38,915 bases of DNA from a virus. Shown piece after piece: positions 30,669 through 37,598 of this stretch; position 1 is the stretch's first letter; every line of letters begins with the position of its first letter. The notes under the pieces are model-generated. The model was given only the letters and a program-made list of their open reading frames with translations. It was not told the origin of the DNA and did no database searches. The position numbers and the translations under genes are program-made. Where the stretch lies: positions 1-38,915 of the IMG/VR virus record IMGVR_UViG_3300044823_000367, one strand, 5' to 3'.

Positions 30669-30713
30669 GTCACAACCAACCGACCCAACGTAGAAAGCAA
30701 GAGCGAGGACACC

Positions 30714-31967
30714 ATGGGCTATCTCATCGGCCGAAACAGGACTGCGCGCGAGACCTACCCGGTGTCTCCGGGTGCGGGTGGTGGTTCGGGTGCTGGGATC
30801 GTGCCGCTCACGCGCTACCGCTACATCGACGGCGGGACCGCTCAGTCGGGCTTGGACGGGTCGGTCGCCGAACCTTACAAGACGATCGGTCAGTTCCTCA
30901 CGGCCTTCACGGACACTGCGAGCGTCGCCGACGCCAACGCCCTCGTCGTGGGTAAGGTGACCCCGTCGCTGACGCCCTACACCGCGTCGCTCGTCATCCC
31001 CGCCTACCGCTGCATCGAGCTCCGGGCCGACAATTTCTCCCAACAGGAGATGGCGAACAACATCACCTGGGCAAACGTGGCTGGCGCCGGCACGCACGTA
31101 CCGACAGCGGCGCAGGTCATTCTGCACAACCTGAACGTGGCGGGAAACATTACCGTCACCGACGACGGCGGTTGTCTCGGTGAGCTGTTTCTCACGGGCG
31201 ACGAGCAACTCCTCCAGGCGCTCATCGCGGGGAATGTCGTCGCGAACACGACGACTGCTCTCGCCGTGGTCTCCATCTCCGGCATGACGGTGGCCGGTTT
31301 TGTCAACCTCGGCACCGCCACGACGAGCGCAGGACTCGCCGCCACGCTCGGTGGTGTCGACGGTACCGTGACGGCCAAGTCTGTCACTGCCGCCTACGCG
31401 AACTTCGGTGGCAACATCACTGTCGGCGGTGTCGCCGGCGCGACCGTGGCTACGTTCATCGACTGCGCTTTCTCGGGCGCTCCGGTGCTCACTGGACCCG
31501 CTGGGGCCTACGCAGACTTCGACGGTCCGTCGTGGACGAACTTCGTCTCGGCCGGCGGTACGGTCGCGGGTGGTGGTCTCATCGTCACCGTGCGCGGCGG
31601 CTTCCCCGCTGGCCGTGTGCCCGGCGCCAACATCGGCGACGTCGGGACGGTCGGCTCGCCGGCCGTGCTCAGTCTCAACGGCACGAACGCCGGTGCCACC
31701 TGGAACCAGGGCGGCAACTTCTACACCCAGAACACCGCGCTCACCGCCAACCGCTTCATCCAGGTCGCGCTCGGCGGCGGCGAGAAAAAGGGCGACATCC
31801 TCCGTGTCGTGCGGTCGGTCACCGACGCGAACGGCTTCCACATCACGTTCGAGGACGACACGGGTGCCACGATCGCGACCCTCGCCTCCGCGAACCGCGG
31901 CTTCGTGGACTTCGAGTTCAACGGGACGCACTACGTCCTCGCCGGCGGCGGCGGCGGTCTGACCTGA
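30714..31967 (+). CDS. ARETYP-tagged beta-helix-like spike protein, 417 aa
   Basis: After the N-terminal tag (GRNRTARETYPVSPG, about 5-20) and a Gly linker, the protein has DGGTAQSGLDGSVAEPYKTIGQFLTAF, the usual entry to a right-handed beta-helix in which repeated data-like rungs follow. The centre (about 85-300) shows regular strands such as AGNITVTDDGGCLGELFLTG and VNLGTATTSAGLAATLGG. The end (about 320-417) forms a beta-rich cap with NQGGNFYTQNTALTANRFIQVALGG. This suits a receptor-binding or depolymerase spike. No catalytic residues can be assigned. A GCGAGGAC ribosome site precedes the ATG. Confidence 0.7.
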   Translation: MGYLIGRNRTARETYPVSPGAGGGSGAGIVPLTRYRYIDGGTAQSGLDGSVAEPYKTIGQFLTAFTDTASVADANALVVGKVTPSLTPYTASLVIPAYRCIELRADNFSQQEMANNITWANVAGAGTHVPTAAQVILHNLNVAGNITVTDDGGCLGELFLTGDEQLLQALIAGNVVANTTTALAVVSISGMTVAGFVNLGTATTSAGLAATLGGVDGTVTAKSVTAAYANFGGNITVGGVAGATVATFIDCAFSGAPVLTGPAGAYADFDGPSWTNFVSAGGTVAGGGLIVTVRGGFPAGRVPGANIGDVGTVGSPAVLSLNGTNAGATWNQGGNFYTQNTALTANRFIQVALGGGEKKGDILRVVRSVTDANGFHITFEDDTGATIATLASANRGFVDFEFNGTHYVLAGGGGGLT

Positions 31968-31971
31968 GACC

Positions 31972-32247
31972 GTGACCGCTCTGCTCCTCGTCTCGGCGCT
32001 CATCGGCGCGACGCTCATCGTCGTGCGCGGCACGATCTTCCGGCCGGTGCGCCGACTCTGGCCTGCGCTACTCGGGTGCTGCCAGTGCACCGGCGTGTGG
32101 GTCGGTGCGCTGGCCGGCGTGACAGGAGTCGTCTCCACCGGCCAAGGGCGGATCGTGGATGCCGTCGTCGTCGGCTGCGCGACGAGTTTCCTCGCGCAGG
32201 CGGCCGACGCGCTGCTCATCCAGCTACTCGGCGAGCCGAACGAGTAA
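31972..32247 (+). CDS. DUF1360-like membrane protein, 91 aa
   Basis: A multi-span small membrane protein: segment 1 LLLVSALIGATLIVV, then RRLWPALLGCCQCTGVWVGALAGVTGVV with the Cys-x2-Cys-xGxWVG pattern that recalls DUF1360 proteins, and a third segment VDAVVVGCATSFLAQAADALLIQLL. Start is GTG at 31972, four bases after the spike stop, so it is co-transcribed. The role is unknown; such proteins turn up in phages and in spore-formers. A holin-like function is possible but the better holin candidate is at 35212. Confidence 0.6.
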   Translation: MTALLLVSALIGATLIVVRGTIFRPVRRLWPALLGCCQCTGVWVGALAGVTGVVSTGQGRIVDAVVVGCATSFLAQAADALLIQLLGEPNE

Positions 32248-32297
32248 AAAACTGGTACGTTCGAGGTCAAGGCCTCCCGAAAGGAAACGGTTCACCC

Positions 32298-32522
32298 ATG
32301 CGTCGTCGCCAAACTACGTTGAAGGCAAAATCAGGGGGCGTGCAAAACGGCAACGGCGCCGGCCACCCTCGCGCGCTCATCGACCTCGCGATGTACTACG
32401 AGCGCCGAGCGCACGTCGTGTCCACGGTGACGGTGTTCGATCCGGCGTACTCCGGCAACACCAACCCGTCGCGGCCGCGCAACTACGCCATCACGCTCCG
32501 ACGCGCGCACCCGGGGGGATGA
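32298..32522 (+). CDS. Small basic protein, 74 aa
   Basis: MRRRQTTLKAKSGGVQNGNGAGHPRALIDLAMYYERRAHVVSTVTVFDPAYSGNTNPSRPRNYAITLRRAHPGG would be the product: a basic N-terminus, a helix (ALIDLAMYYERRAHV) and a strand. I start at the ATG at 32298 because AAAGGAAAC lies 11 bases upstream; an open extension upstream runs over the previous gene and is rejected. No known family. It ends eight bases before the stop of the convergent lipoprotein gene. Confidence 0.55.
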   Translation: MRRRQTTLKAKSGGVQNGNGAGHPRALIDLAMYYERRAHVVSTVTVFDPAYSGNTNPSRPRNYAITLRRAHPGG

Positions 32523-32529
32523 GCGACAT

Positions 32530-33375
32530 CTAGGGGCACGTGCCGCAGCTCGCGGCACCGCTTGCCTCGATGATGCAGCACCCGCCGAAGACCGAACAAC
32601 TTTGGGTGCTGGCTACCAACTGTCCGCCCACACCGCATGACGCGTACACCGTTGACGACGCGCATCCGGATTGCCCCGGCGCACACACACCAGTGCACGT
32701 TCCGCTCACGCACGTCTGGTTCGTGCACGCCGCAGCGTTCACCCAGACGCCGCTCGCGTTGCACGTCTGGGGTTGCGTCGTCGTCGAGCACTGCGTCGCG
32801 CCCGGCGCGCAGCTGCCGGTGCACGACCCGTTGACGCACGCCTGGTTCGAGCAGGCTGCACTGTTCTGCCAGGTCCCAGCGGGACTGCACGTCTGCGGCT
32901 GCGTGCTCGACGAGCACTGCGTCTGGCCGGGGCTGCACGCCACGCACGCGCCGTTCAGACAGACGGCAGAGCAGGCGCCGCCGCTGTCGATCCAGACGCC
33001 GCTGGCGCAGGTCTGCGGCTGGAGCCCTGCGCATCGAACGGAACTCGTCGTGCAGCCCGAACCACCCGATGAGGATCCTCCACTCGACGAGCCGCTCCCT
33101 GAACCGCCAGAGCTCGATCCGCCCGACGAGCTGCCCGAGCTAGAGCCGCCCATCGCTACAGCGTCAAGGTCACCGGCGGCACCCTCGAGCTGTTGGGCGG
33201 CGTCGCGATCGATCACCTGCGGTCCGTCGTCGGTCTCTCCGCCGGCATCAGGGTTCGATGTGTCGACAGTGACGACATCCGGCGCACCCTCGCCACCAAG
33301 CGGCCGATCGGACTCGGTGAACGGCGCGCCGCCACACCCGACCAAGAACGCAACCGTCAGAACGATCCACTTCAT
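32530..33375 (-). CDS. Cys-repeat surface lipoprotein, 281 aa
   Basis: The N-terminus MKWIVLTVAFLVGCGG is a lipoprotein signal with lipobox LVGC, so the mature protein begins at Cys14. A Gly-Ser linker (about 78-105) leads to four Cys-rich repeats of the form CxPGxxxCxxxTQPQTCxxxGxWxxxxxCxxxxCxxGxC. This architecture is one I associate with outer-surface proteins of myxobacteria, hence the host inference. The ATG at 33375 has an AGAGGTGAGG site. It is reversed relative to its neighbours, like a lysogenic-conversion gene, and may alter the host surface or block superinfection. No enzymatic site. Confidence 0.8.
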   Translation of the reverse strand: MKWIVLTVAFLVGCGGAPFTESDRPLGGEGAPDVVTVDTSNPDAGGETDDGPQVIDRDAAQQLEGAAGDLDAVAMGGSSSGSSSGGSSSGGSGSGSSSGGSSSGGSGCTTSSVRCAGLQPQTCASGVWIDSGGACSAVCLNGACVACSPGQTQCSSSTQPQTCSPAGTWQNSAACSNQACVNGSCTGSCAPGATQCSTTTQPQTCNASGVWVNAAACTNQTCVSGTCTGVCAPGQSGCASSTVYASCGVGGQLVASTQSCSVFGGCCIIEASGAASCGTCP

Positions 33376-33435
33376 GATCCTCACCTCTCTTTTTTACCGT
33401 AGCACGTGTGTTGACGATGCGGTACAACTAAGATC

Positions 33436-33606
33436 ATGCCGGTCGCCAAACACTCCAAGAACCTGAACCTGCGCATCAAGCCGCACGACTTGCGTGTCAT
33501 CCGTGAGGCGGCTCAACGAGCGGGCAAGCCGCTTTCCTGGTGGATCCGCGAGACGCTGGTCGCCGCCGCCGCAAGGTTGATCCATTTGACAGACACCAAC
33601 CGGTAG
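33436..33606 (+). CDS. Ribbon-helix-helix protein, 56 aa
   Basis: The product reads SKNLNLRIKPHDLRVIREAAQRAGKPLSWWIRETLVAAAARL after a short head. This is a clear ribbon-helix-helix: strand NLNLRI, helix PHDLRVIREAAQRAG, turn KPLS and helix WWIRETLVAAA. Proteins of this family are antitoxins or repressors, and bind DNA as dimers. It is divergent from the lipoprotein gene, whose promoter region it shares, so it could control that gene and the beta-propeller gene that starts 18 bases after it. Confidence 0.7.
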   Translation: MPVAKHSKNLNLRIKPHDLRVIREAAQRAGKPLSWWIRETLVAAAARLIHLTDTNR

Positions 33607-33623
33607 CAGTCGGTTGACATGCG

Positions 33624-34601
33624 GTGACGGACGACTCTATCGTCTATCCGTGGATCCGCGAGGAGGCGCGCAAGAACTTCACCCACTTCGCCCGGTCCGC
33701 GCGCGCGCTCTTCGACGCCGAGCTCCGATCGATCGACTGGAAGCCGGGCGACGGGTACGCGCCGATGAACCCATCCGTCTGCGTCGGCGCAGACGGGCGG
33801 CGCATGGTGCTCGTACGAACGGTCAACTACACCGTGACCGACCAGGGGCAGTACCCGACGGTCGACGGCGGCAACATCATCCGTACCAGGAACCACATCA
33901 TGGAGATGGGCGCAGACTGGAGGCCGATCCGATCGACCCCGATGGGGGACGTGTCGGCTGTCCCGCGCAGCGCGTTCCCGGTCGAGGGGCTCGAGGACTG
34001 TAGGCTCTGGCAGTGGGACGACCGGTACATGGTGTCGGCCACCGTACGCGACCTGGCCGACAACGGCGACGGCCGGTGCGAGATCGCTGTCGTGAGCCTC
34101 GACGGGAAGTGGCGCGTCCGCGGGATCCGGCCCGTGCGCGACTACGAGGGTGAGAGGACCCAGAAGAACTGGATGCCGATCGCTGGGCGCCCCGGACATT
34201 TCCTCTACCTGTGCGACCCGACGATCGTTGTCGACGCGTCTTCGGATCGCACGGTCGAAGTGTCGCGCCACCAGCCACCCGCTTGCCTCGTCGACCTGCG
34301 CGGCGGCTCGCAGCTCATCGCGTACGAGGATGGGTGGCTCGCCATCACCCACGAGGTCGCGTGGCGTCCCGAGCGTGTGTACCTCCACCGGTTCGTGAAG
34401 TTCGGGAAGGACTTCCGGGTCGTCGCGATCAGTGACCCCTGGTACTTCATTCGCATCGGGATCGAGTTCTGCGCCGGGCTCGCACGCGACGGTGACCGAC
34501 TGGTGGTCAGTTTCGGGGTAAACGACGCGTCGGCGCACCTGGCAATATTCGATCCAGATGCGGTGCGTCGCGCATTGCGCTCGCTGCCCTTGACGGGATA
34601 G
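33624..34601 (+). CDS. GH130/GH43-like five-bladed beta-propeller protein, 325 aa
   Basis: Sequence signatures suggest a glycosidase-type beta-propeller: APMNPSVCVGADGRRMVLVRTVNY, IIRTRNHIMEM, PVEGLEDCRLWQWDDRYMVSATVRD, KNWMPI, GGSQLIAYEDGWLAITHEV and IGIEFCAGLARDGDRLVVSFGVNDASAHLAI. The EDxR and HE elements occur in GH130-like glycan phosphorylases and in related sugar-processing proteins next to glycosyltransferases. No glycosyltransferase is beside it here. It may modify surface sugars of the host or the virion. Start is GTG at 33624; catalytic residues are not established. Confidence 0.68.
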   Translation: MTDDSIVYPWIREEARKNFTHFARSARALFDAELRSIDWKPGDGYAPMNPSVCVGADGRRMVLVRTVNYTVTDQGQYPTVDGGNIIRTRNHIMEMGADWRPIRSTPMGDVSAVPRSAFPVEGLEDCRLWQWDDRYMVSATVRDLADNGDGRCEIAVVSLDGKWRVRGIRPVRDYEGERTQKNWMPIAGRPGHFLYLCDPTIVVDASSDRTVEVSRHQPPACLVDLRGGSQLIAYEDGWLAITHEVAWRPERVYLHRFVKFGKDFRVVAISDPWYFIRIGIEFCAGLARDGDRLVVSFGVNDASAHLAIFDPDAVRRALRSLPLTG

Positions 34602-34611
34602 CATCCTTGGC

Positions 34612-34749
34612 ATGGGGTTCCGTGTCGGCTCCGGCACGATCAACACCGGCATCTCGACGACGCCCGCGCACCTGGATGCCGCGTGCGGAGCAGCCGGCTT
34701 CAACAAGGCCGCCTACAACTGGGCTGGCGCGTCGGTCGCCAACTTCTGA
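34612..34749 (+). CDS. Very small tag-like protein, 45 aa
   Basis: The frame encodes MGFRVGSGTINTGISTTPAHLDAACGAAGFNKAAYNWAGASVANF. The start GFRVGSG is reminiscent of the GFGLG tag but too short to be sure. It begins 10 bases after the propeller gene stop and ends 7 bases before the next start, which supports a real, translated gene. No ribosome site is evident beyond CCTTGG. Function unknown. Confidence 0.45.
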   Translation: MGFRVGSGTINTGISTTPAHLDAACGAAGFNKAAYNWAGASVANF

Positions 34750-34756
34750 GGGGCCC

Positions 34757-35041
34757 ATGTGCTCGATGACCGGCTGCGACACCGAAGGCGACATGGCGCC
34801 CAAGCTCGTCTTTATCCTGAAGGACGAGTACGAGACCTGGTCGATGCCGGCCATCCTGGGGATCCAGGTCTGCGCGGCGTGCAGGCCCAAGGTGAAGGCC
34901 GACGAGCTTCTCCAGGACAAGCGCATCATCCCGGCGATCTTGGCCATGCGGCCCGGCAGCGATCACGCGGGCACGCGTCTCGAGTGGGTCAAGCTCACCG
35001 ACCCGGACTACATCCGGCTCCAGCAGATGCGGAGCTCGTGA
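34757..35041 (+). CDS. Small Cys-containing protein, 94 aa
   Basis: MCSMTGCDTEGDMAPKLVFILKDEYETWSMPAILGIQVCAACRPKVKADELL shows a Cys pair at the start (CSMTGC) and a second (CAAC) at about residue 40, a spacing compatible with zinc binding. A helix (KADELLQDKRIIPAILAM) and a basic end follow. GAGGGG lies six bases before the ATG. It is one of five small Cys-rich products in the right arm. No known family. Confidence 0.58.
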   Translation: MCSMTGCDTEGDMAPKLVFILKDEYETWSMPAILGIQVCAACRPKVKADELLQDKRIIPAILAMRPGSDHAGTRLEWVKLTDPDYIRLQQMRSS

Positions 35042-35211
35042 CGATTATGTGTCACCGCCGCTGTTTGACGCGTTACTATCGCGCTGATAGCGCTGCGTCG
35101 TGTCGTGTGGAGGTGCTCCACTCGAAGTGGTCAAACGCTATGTGGAAGCGCAATGCGGAGACGGCGCTTCCTCCCCGGCTTGAAAGCCATGAGTTTCCGC
35201 GCCGGTGAACG
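35042..35211. other. Structured intergenic stretch before the lysis genes
   Basis: No convincing gene. It holds TTGACG (35065-35070) followed by CTATC-GCGCT-GATAG (35076-35090), a possible promoter with an operator in the spacer; the hairpin GTGGAG-GTG-CTCCAC (35107-35121); and a nested stem in which CGGCGC (35162-35167) pairs with GCGCCG (35199-35204) around GGCTT-GA-AAGCC. The last resembles the hairpin plus GTTTCCGC unit on the reverse strand near 28838-28874. Confidence 0.4.
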
Positions 35212-35409
35212 ATGAACTCCACACTCGTCACAAAAGTCCTAGCAGGCACCGTGGGGCTCGCCTGCATCATGACGCTCTCGCTCGCGGGCAAGATCGACGG
35301 TCCGACGGCCGCGAGCGCCATCCAGACCATCACTGGAGTCTTCCTCGGCGGCGCGGCGGTGCTCGGAGGGGCGCAGGCCGTCGCGAACGCGATGAAGAAG
35401 ACGCCGTGA
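35212..35409 (+). CDS. Holin-like small membrane protein, 65 aa
   Basis: Two hydrophobic segments (LAGTVGLACIMTLSLAG, about 10-26, and AIQTITGVFLGGAAVLGGAQAVANA, about 36-60) and a short basic tail (MKKTP) make a class II-like holin. The motif DGPTAASAIQTITGVFLGGAAVLG is like that in small membrane proteins next to phage endolysins. The next gene, a glycosidase-like lysin, overlaps its stop by four bases (GTGA), which fits a lysis cassette. The ribosome site before the ATG is weak (GCCGGTG). Confidence 0.68.
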   Translation: MNSTLVTKVLAGTVGLACIMTLSLAGKIDGPTAASAIQTITGVFLGGAAVLGGAQAVANAMKKTP

Positions 35410-36050
35410 CCTGGATCGTCGAGCCCGTCCCCGACGGGCTGCTCTTCGACACCGACAGCGTCTGCTCGCTCGACCGGCTCCTCGCGCTCGCCGCCGTCGG
35501 GTTTCGGGGCGGCATCAGAACCGTCACCTTCTCGGCTGGGCCTGACCAGAGCGACATCACCGCCGCGGAGGTCGGGGACTTCATGAAGGCCGGCCTCGGC
35601 CTGATGCTCTACCAGAGGGTGCGTGACCCGGGCTGGATCCCCTCCGTCGCGCTCGGCGTGGCCGACGCGGAGATCTTCGTCGCCAAGTCGACCGCCGCCG
35701 GCTATCTCGCGGGCGCGAGCGCCTGGGACGACCTTGAGGGGATCTCCGGCACCGACGTCGCGACCGTCGCGTACGCGAACGCGAAAGCGTCTCGACTCAA
35801 GGCGGCAGCGCGGCCTCCCGGTGAGTACGTCGGCGACGACGTTCCGCTCACGGGCGCGCAGCTCTTCACCGACCTCACCGCGTCCGTCTACTGGCGCAGC
35901 CTGTCGAACGTGCCCGACGTCGCGACGCGCGGGTACGCGGTGCGGCAGATCGCCGAGGACGTTCTCATCGCGGGCGATTTAGTGGACGTCAACTTTGCGA
36001 CGGCCGACCGACTCGGCGGCCGGCCGTTCTGGATGCGCAACGCGACGTAG
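35406..36050 (+). CDS. DUF1906-like glycoside hydrolase, probable endolysin, 214 aa
   Basis: The layout resembles DUF1906 TIM-barrel glycosidases: GLLFDTDSVCSLDRLLALAAVGFRGGIRTV at the start, EVGDFMKAGLGLMLYQRV, a second barrel strand with WDDLEGISGTDVATVAYANA, then ARPPGEYVGDDVPLTGAQLF and YWRSLSNVPDVATRGYAVRQI. Aspartates in FDTD and WDDLE are the likely catalytic or binding acids. Start is GTG at 35406, overlapping the holin stop. With the holin it forms a lysis pair. Alternative: a virion-bound glycan hydrolase. No signal peptide is visible, which matches holin-dependent release. Confidence 0.7.
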   Translation: MTWIVEPVPDGLLFDTDSVCSLDRLLALAAVGFRGGIRTVTFSAGPDQSDITAAEVGDFMKAGLGLMLYQRVRDPGWIPSVALGVADAEIFVAKSTAAGYLAGASAWDDLEGISGTDVATVAYANAKASRLKAAARPPGEYVGDDVPLTGAQLFTDLTASVYWRSLSNVPDVATRGYAVRQIAEDVLIAGDLVDVNFATADRLGGRPFWMRNAT

Positions 36051-36242
36051 ATCAGCCGTCGGCTGGGTCCGCCCAAAGTTCTTGGAGCTCTGGCAGTACG
36101 CGCAGCGACCGACCGACGAATACTGAGACCGATCCGTAACGGTTCTTCCCCTACCAGAAGGTTTCTTCTCCCCGACCGATCGCAACTGAGCGACTTCGCT
36201 GGGCCCCAACTTGGCCGCGCTCTTGCGATGGCTACTCGGCAT
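35979..36242 (-). CDS. Doubtful antisense small protein with CxxC, 87 aa
   Basis: On the minus strand an open frame from the ATG at 36242 reads SSHRKSAAKLGPSEVAQLRSVGEKKPSGRGRTVTDRSQYSSVGRCAYCQ, which looks protein-like and basic with one CxxC. It then runs about 70 bases into the end of the lysin gene. A one-base shift just after the CxxC would give QELQELWADPADG and a stop at 36053, right beside the lysin stop, so the frame may be broken. If it is not real, 36051-36240 holds nothing I can name. Confidence 0.25.
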   Translation of the reverse strand: MPSSHRKSAAKLGPSEVAQLRSVGEKKPSGRGRTVTDRSQYSSVGRCAYCQSSKNFGRTQPTADLRRVAHPERPAAESVGRRKVDVH

Positions 36243-36492
36243 GAGCGAGTACGAATGGGGGACCGGTCGGTGCCCGTGCTGCCGCAAGAAGACGGAGACC
36301 GTGCTGGGGGTGTCCCTCAACCGGACCGCCCGGGGCTGGGACAACTTCATAGGACGTGGGCGCGCCGCCGAGCTCGCGCGCGATGGGACCTGCCCGTGGT
36401 GCGGTAGGCCCACCACCACGCCCGCGCGCGCCCTGCTCGGGCGGTTCGAGCCGACGCTGATGACGTACGCGCGGGAGTTCGTTACGTGGTAA
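36241..36492 (+). CDS. Small zinc-ribbon-like protein, 83 aa
   Basis: MSEYEWGTGRCPCCRKKTETVLGVSLNRTARGWDNFIGRGRAAELARDGTCPWCGRPTTTP shows two Cys pairs (CPCC and CPWC) about 40 residues apart, a zinc-ribbon spacing. A TTG at 36211 is an alternative start. It overlaps the next Cys-rich gene by seven bases, so the two are translated together. Small zinc proteins of this kind often bind nucleic acid, but nothing here identifies a target. Confidence 0.55.
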   Translation: MSEYEWGTGRCPCCRKKTETVLGVSLNRTARGWDNFIGRGRAAELARDGTCPWCGRPTTTPARALLGRFEPTLMTYAREFVTW

Positions 36493-36788
36493 TCCTGACC
36501 GAGTACGACGACGACCTGGTCCGCGAGTGGGCCCTGCACGCCGGCTACTCACCCGACGCGTTCGTACGCATCCTCGAGCGCGCGATGTGGGAGGGCGACA
36601 TCGATACGCTCGACGAGGTGGCCCACTGCGGCTGCTGCTGCTGGGAGCACACATCCGAATGCTGCCCCGCGCGCGTCTGGAACGGGTGCCGCGGTTCTGG
36701 CTCGCTGACACGCGCGGAGGAGGAGTCGTGGGCGGCGCACTACGAGCGGTTTCATTCGATGACACGCGAGCAGTTTTTCGAGCCTTGA
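36486..36788 (+). CDS. Small Cys-rich protein, 100 aa
   Basis: Acidic N-terminus (MVILTEYDDDLVREWALHAGYSPDAFVRILERAMWEGDIDTLDEV) with helical character, then a dense Cys cluster HCGCCCWEHTSECCPARVWNGC (about 48-69) that could bind metal or form disulphides. Start is GTG at 36486, inside the previous gene. The unusually high Cys content (7 within 22 residues) is notable. No family recognised. Confidence 0.55.
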   Translation: MVILTEYDDDLVREWALHAGYSPDAFVRILERAMWEGDIDTLDEVAHCGCCCWEHTSECCPARVWNGCRGSGSLTRAEEESWAAHYERFHSMTREQFFEP

Positions 36789-36812
36789 CCGCCTTACAGG
36801 CGTGACTACAAT
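36785..36812 (+). promoter_or_regulatory. Sigma70-like leaderless promoter with spacer operator
   Basis: TTGACC (36785-36790), 16 bases, TACAAT (36807-36812), then 7 bases to the ATG at 36820. The spacer holds the inverted repeat CGCCT-TA-CAGGCG, likely an operator. The transcription start should fall on or just before the start codon, giving a leaderless message. The same -10 to ATG spacing of 7 occurs at 29398. Confidence 0.65.
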
Positions 36813-36819
36813 TGAGACC

Positions 36820-37392
36820 ATGGTACGCAAGCAGGTGCGCGGACGTCGCTCGGGATCGTCACCTGGACTATCCGCCGCACTGGACATGCTCGCCGCGAAG
36901 TTCCGTACGGCACTTCACGCGGCCGACGAGACGTACGTCCGGCTCGGCATCCAGCACGCGCTCATTGGTGGCGTGGCTGTAGGGGCGTATTCCGAACCGT
37001 ACGCCACCAAGGATATTGACTTCCTCGTAGGCGACGAGGCCTTCGATAGTAGGGGCGCGGTGATCTCGTTCAAGGCCGGCGTACCGCTCGAGGCGAGCGG
37101 TGTGCCCGTGGACTCGGTCCCGATCGACCCGAGGTACAGACCGCTCTACGAGCAAGCCCTCTCTACTGCCGTCAGGAGCGACGAGGGCGGCATCGGGATC
37201 GTTCGCTCCGACTACCTAGCGGCCCTCAAGCTCGTCGCCGGCCGACGCCACGACTACGGGGCAATCGTGAGCATGTTCGACCACGGCCTCGACGAGGTTT
37301 CCGTATCGGCCGTCATTCGGGGGTACCCCGATCTCGCCGCTCGCCTCGAGCGAGCGCTCGACATGTACGATCGCGACGACGGAGACGCCTAA
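36820..37392 (+). CDS. Nucleotidyltransferase-like protein of a toxin-antitoxin pair, 190 aa
   Basis: The motif ALIGGVAVGAYSEPYATKDIDFLVG is that of nucleotidyltransferases of the AbiEii/DUF6036 type: GG, then a spacer, then DID acidic pair. The rest (PLEASGVPVDSVPIDPRY, SDYLAALKLVAGRRHDYGAIVSMF) includes the conserved K-L-x-A-GR-x-D segment where DYLAALKL and the RxHD pair are found. It starts at the ATG at 36820 because the promoter ends seven bases before. A Phd-like gene follows five bases after the stop, so this is a likely toxin-antitoxin unit in which the nucleotidyltransferase is the toxin. The target is unknown. Confidence 0.76.
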   Translation: MVRKQVRGRRSGSSPGLSAALDMLAAKFRTALHAADETYVRLGIQHALIGGVAVGAYSEPYATKDIDFLVGDEAFDSRGAVISFKAGVPLEASGVPVDSVPIDPRYRPLYEQALSTAVRSDEGGIGIVRSDYLAALKLVAGRRHDYGAIVSMFDHGLDEVSVSAVIRGYPDLAARLERALDMYDRDDGDA

Positions 37393-37397
37393 CCGCG

Positions 37398-37598
37398 ATG
37401 CCTGCTGAGGCAAAGCCGCGGGTCATGTCTTTGCGCGAGACGAAAGCTCGCCTCAGCGAGGCAGTCGACGCCGCGCAGGGCGGGTTCGTTCTCATCACCC
37501 GTCACGGTCGACCGGCCGCAGTGCTCCTCGGCGTGGATGGGCGTGACATCCTCCAAGTGATGAGCGTGGTGTCGAGAGCGCGGGCGCGCCTCACTTAG
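37398..37598 (+). CDS. Phd/YefM-type antitoxin, 66 aa
   Basis: MSLRETKARLSEAVDAAQGGFVLITRHGRPAAVLLGVDGRDILQVM is a standard Phd/YefM N-terminal fold: helix with RETKARLSEAVDAA, then strand FVLITRHGRPAAVLLG. The C-terminal toxin-binding extension is short. It follows the nucleotidyltransferase gene with a five-base gap and is followed by a terminator, forming a two-gene operon. Such proteins bind toxin and repress the operon. The pairing with a nucleotidyltransferase parallels the fusion at 5449-5946. Confidence 0.8.
   Translation: MPAEAKPRVMSLRETKARLSEAVDAAQGGFVLITRHGRPAAVLLGVDGRDILQVMSVVSRARARLT

Noticed and set aside
30330-32270. A 646-codon open frame on the minus strand
   Set aside because: It is antisense to the spike gene and its neighbours, lacks a ribosome site and has shadow-like composition.
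32540-33466. A 308-codon open frame on the plus strand with many Pro and His
   Set aside because: It is the antisense shadow of the lipoprotein, whose lipobox, Cys repeats and ribosome site are clear.
33614-33643. TTGACA-N18-TATCGT as a promoter
   Set aside because: The -10 would fall inside the beta-propeller gene after its GTG start at 33624, and the N-terminus of that protein looks genuine.
35047-35208. Short open frame MCHRRCLTRYYRADSAASC...
   Set aside because: It covers a stretch of hairpins and has no ribosome site; the structured DNA explains the region better.
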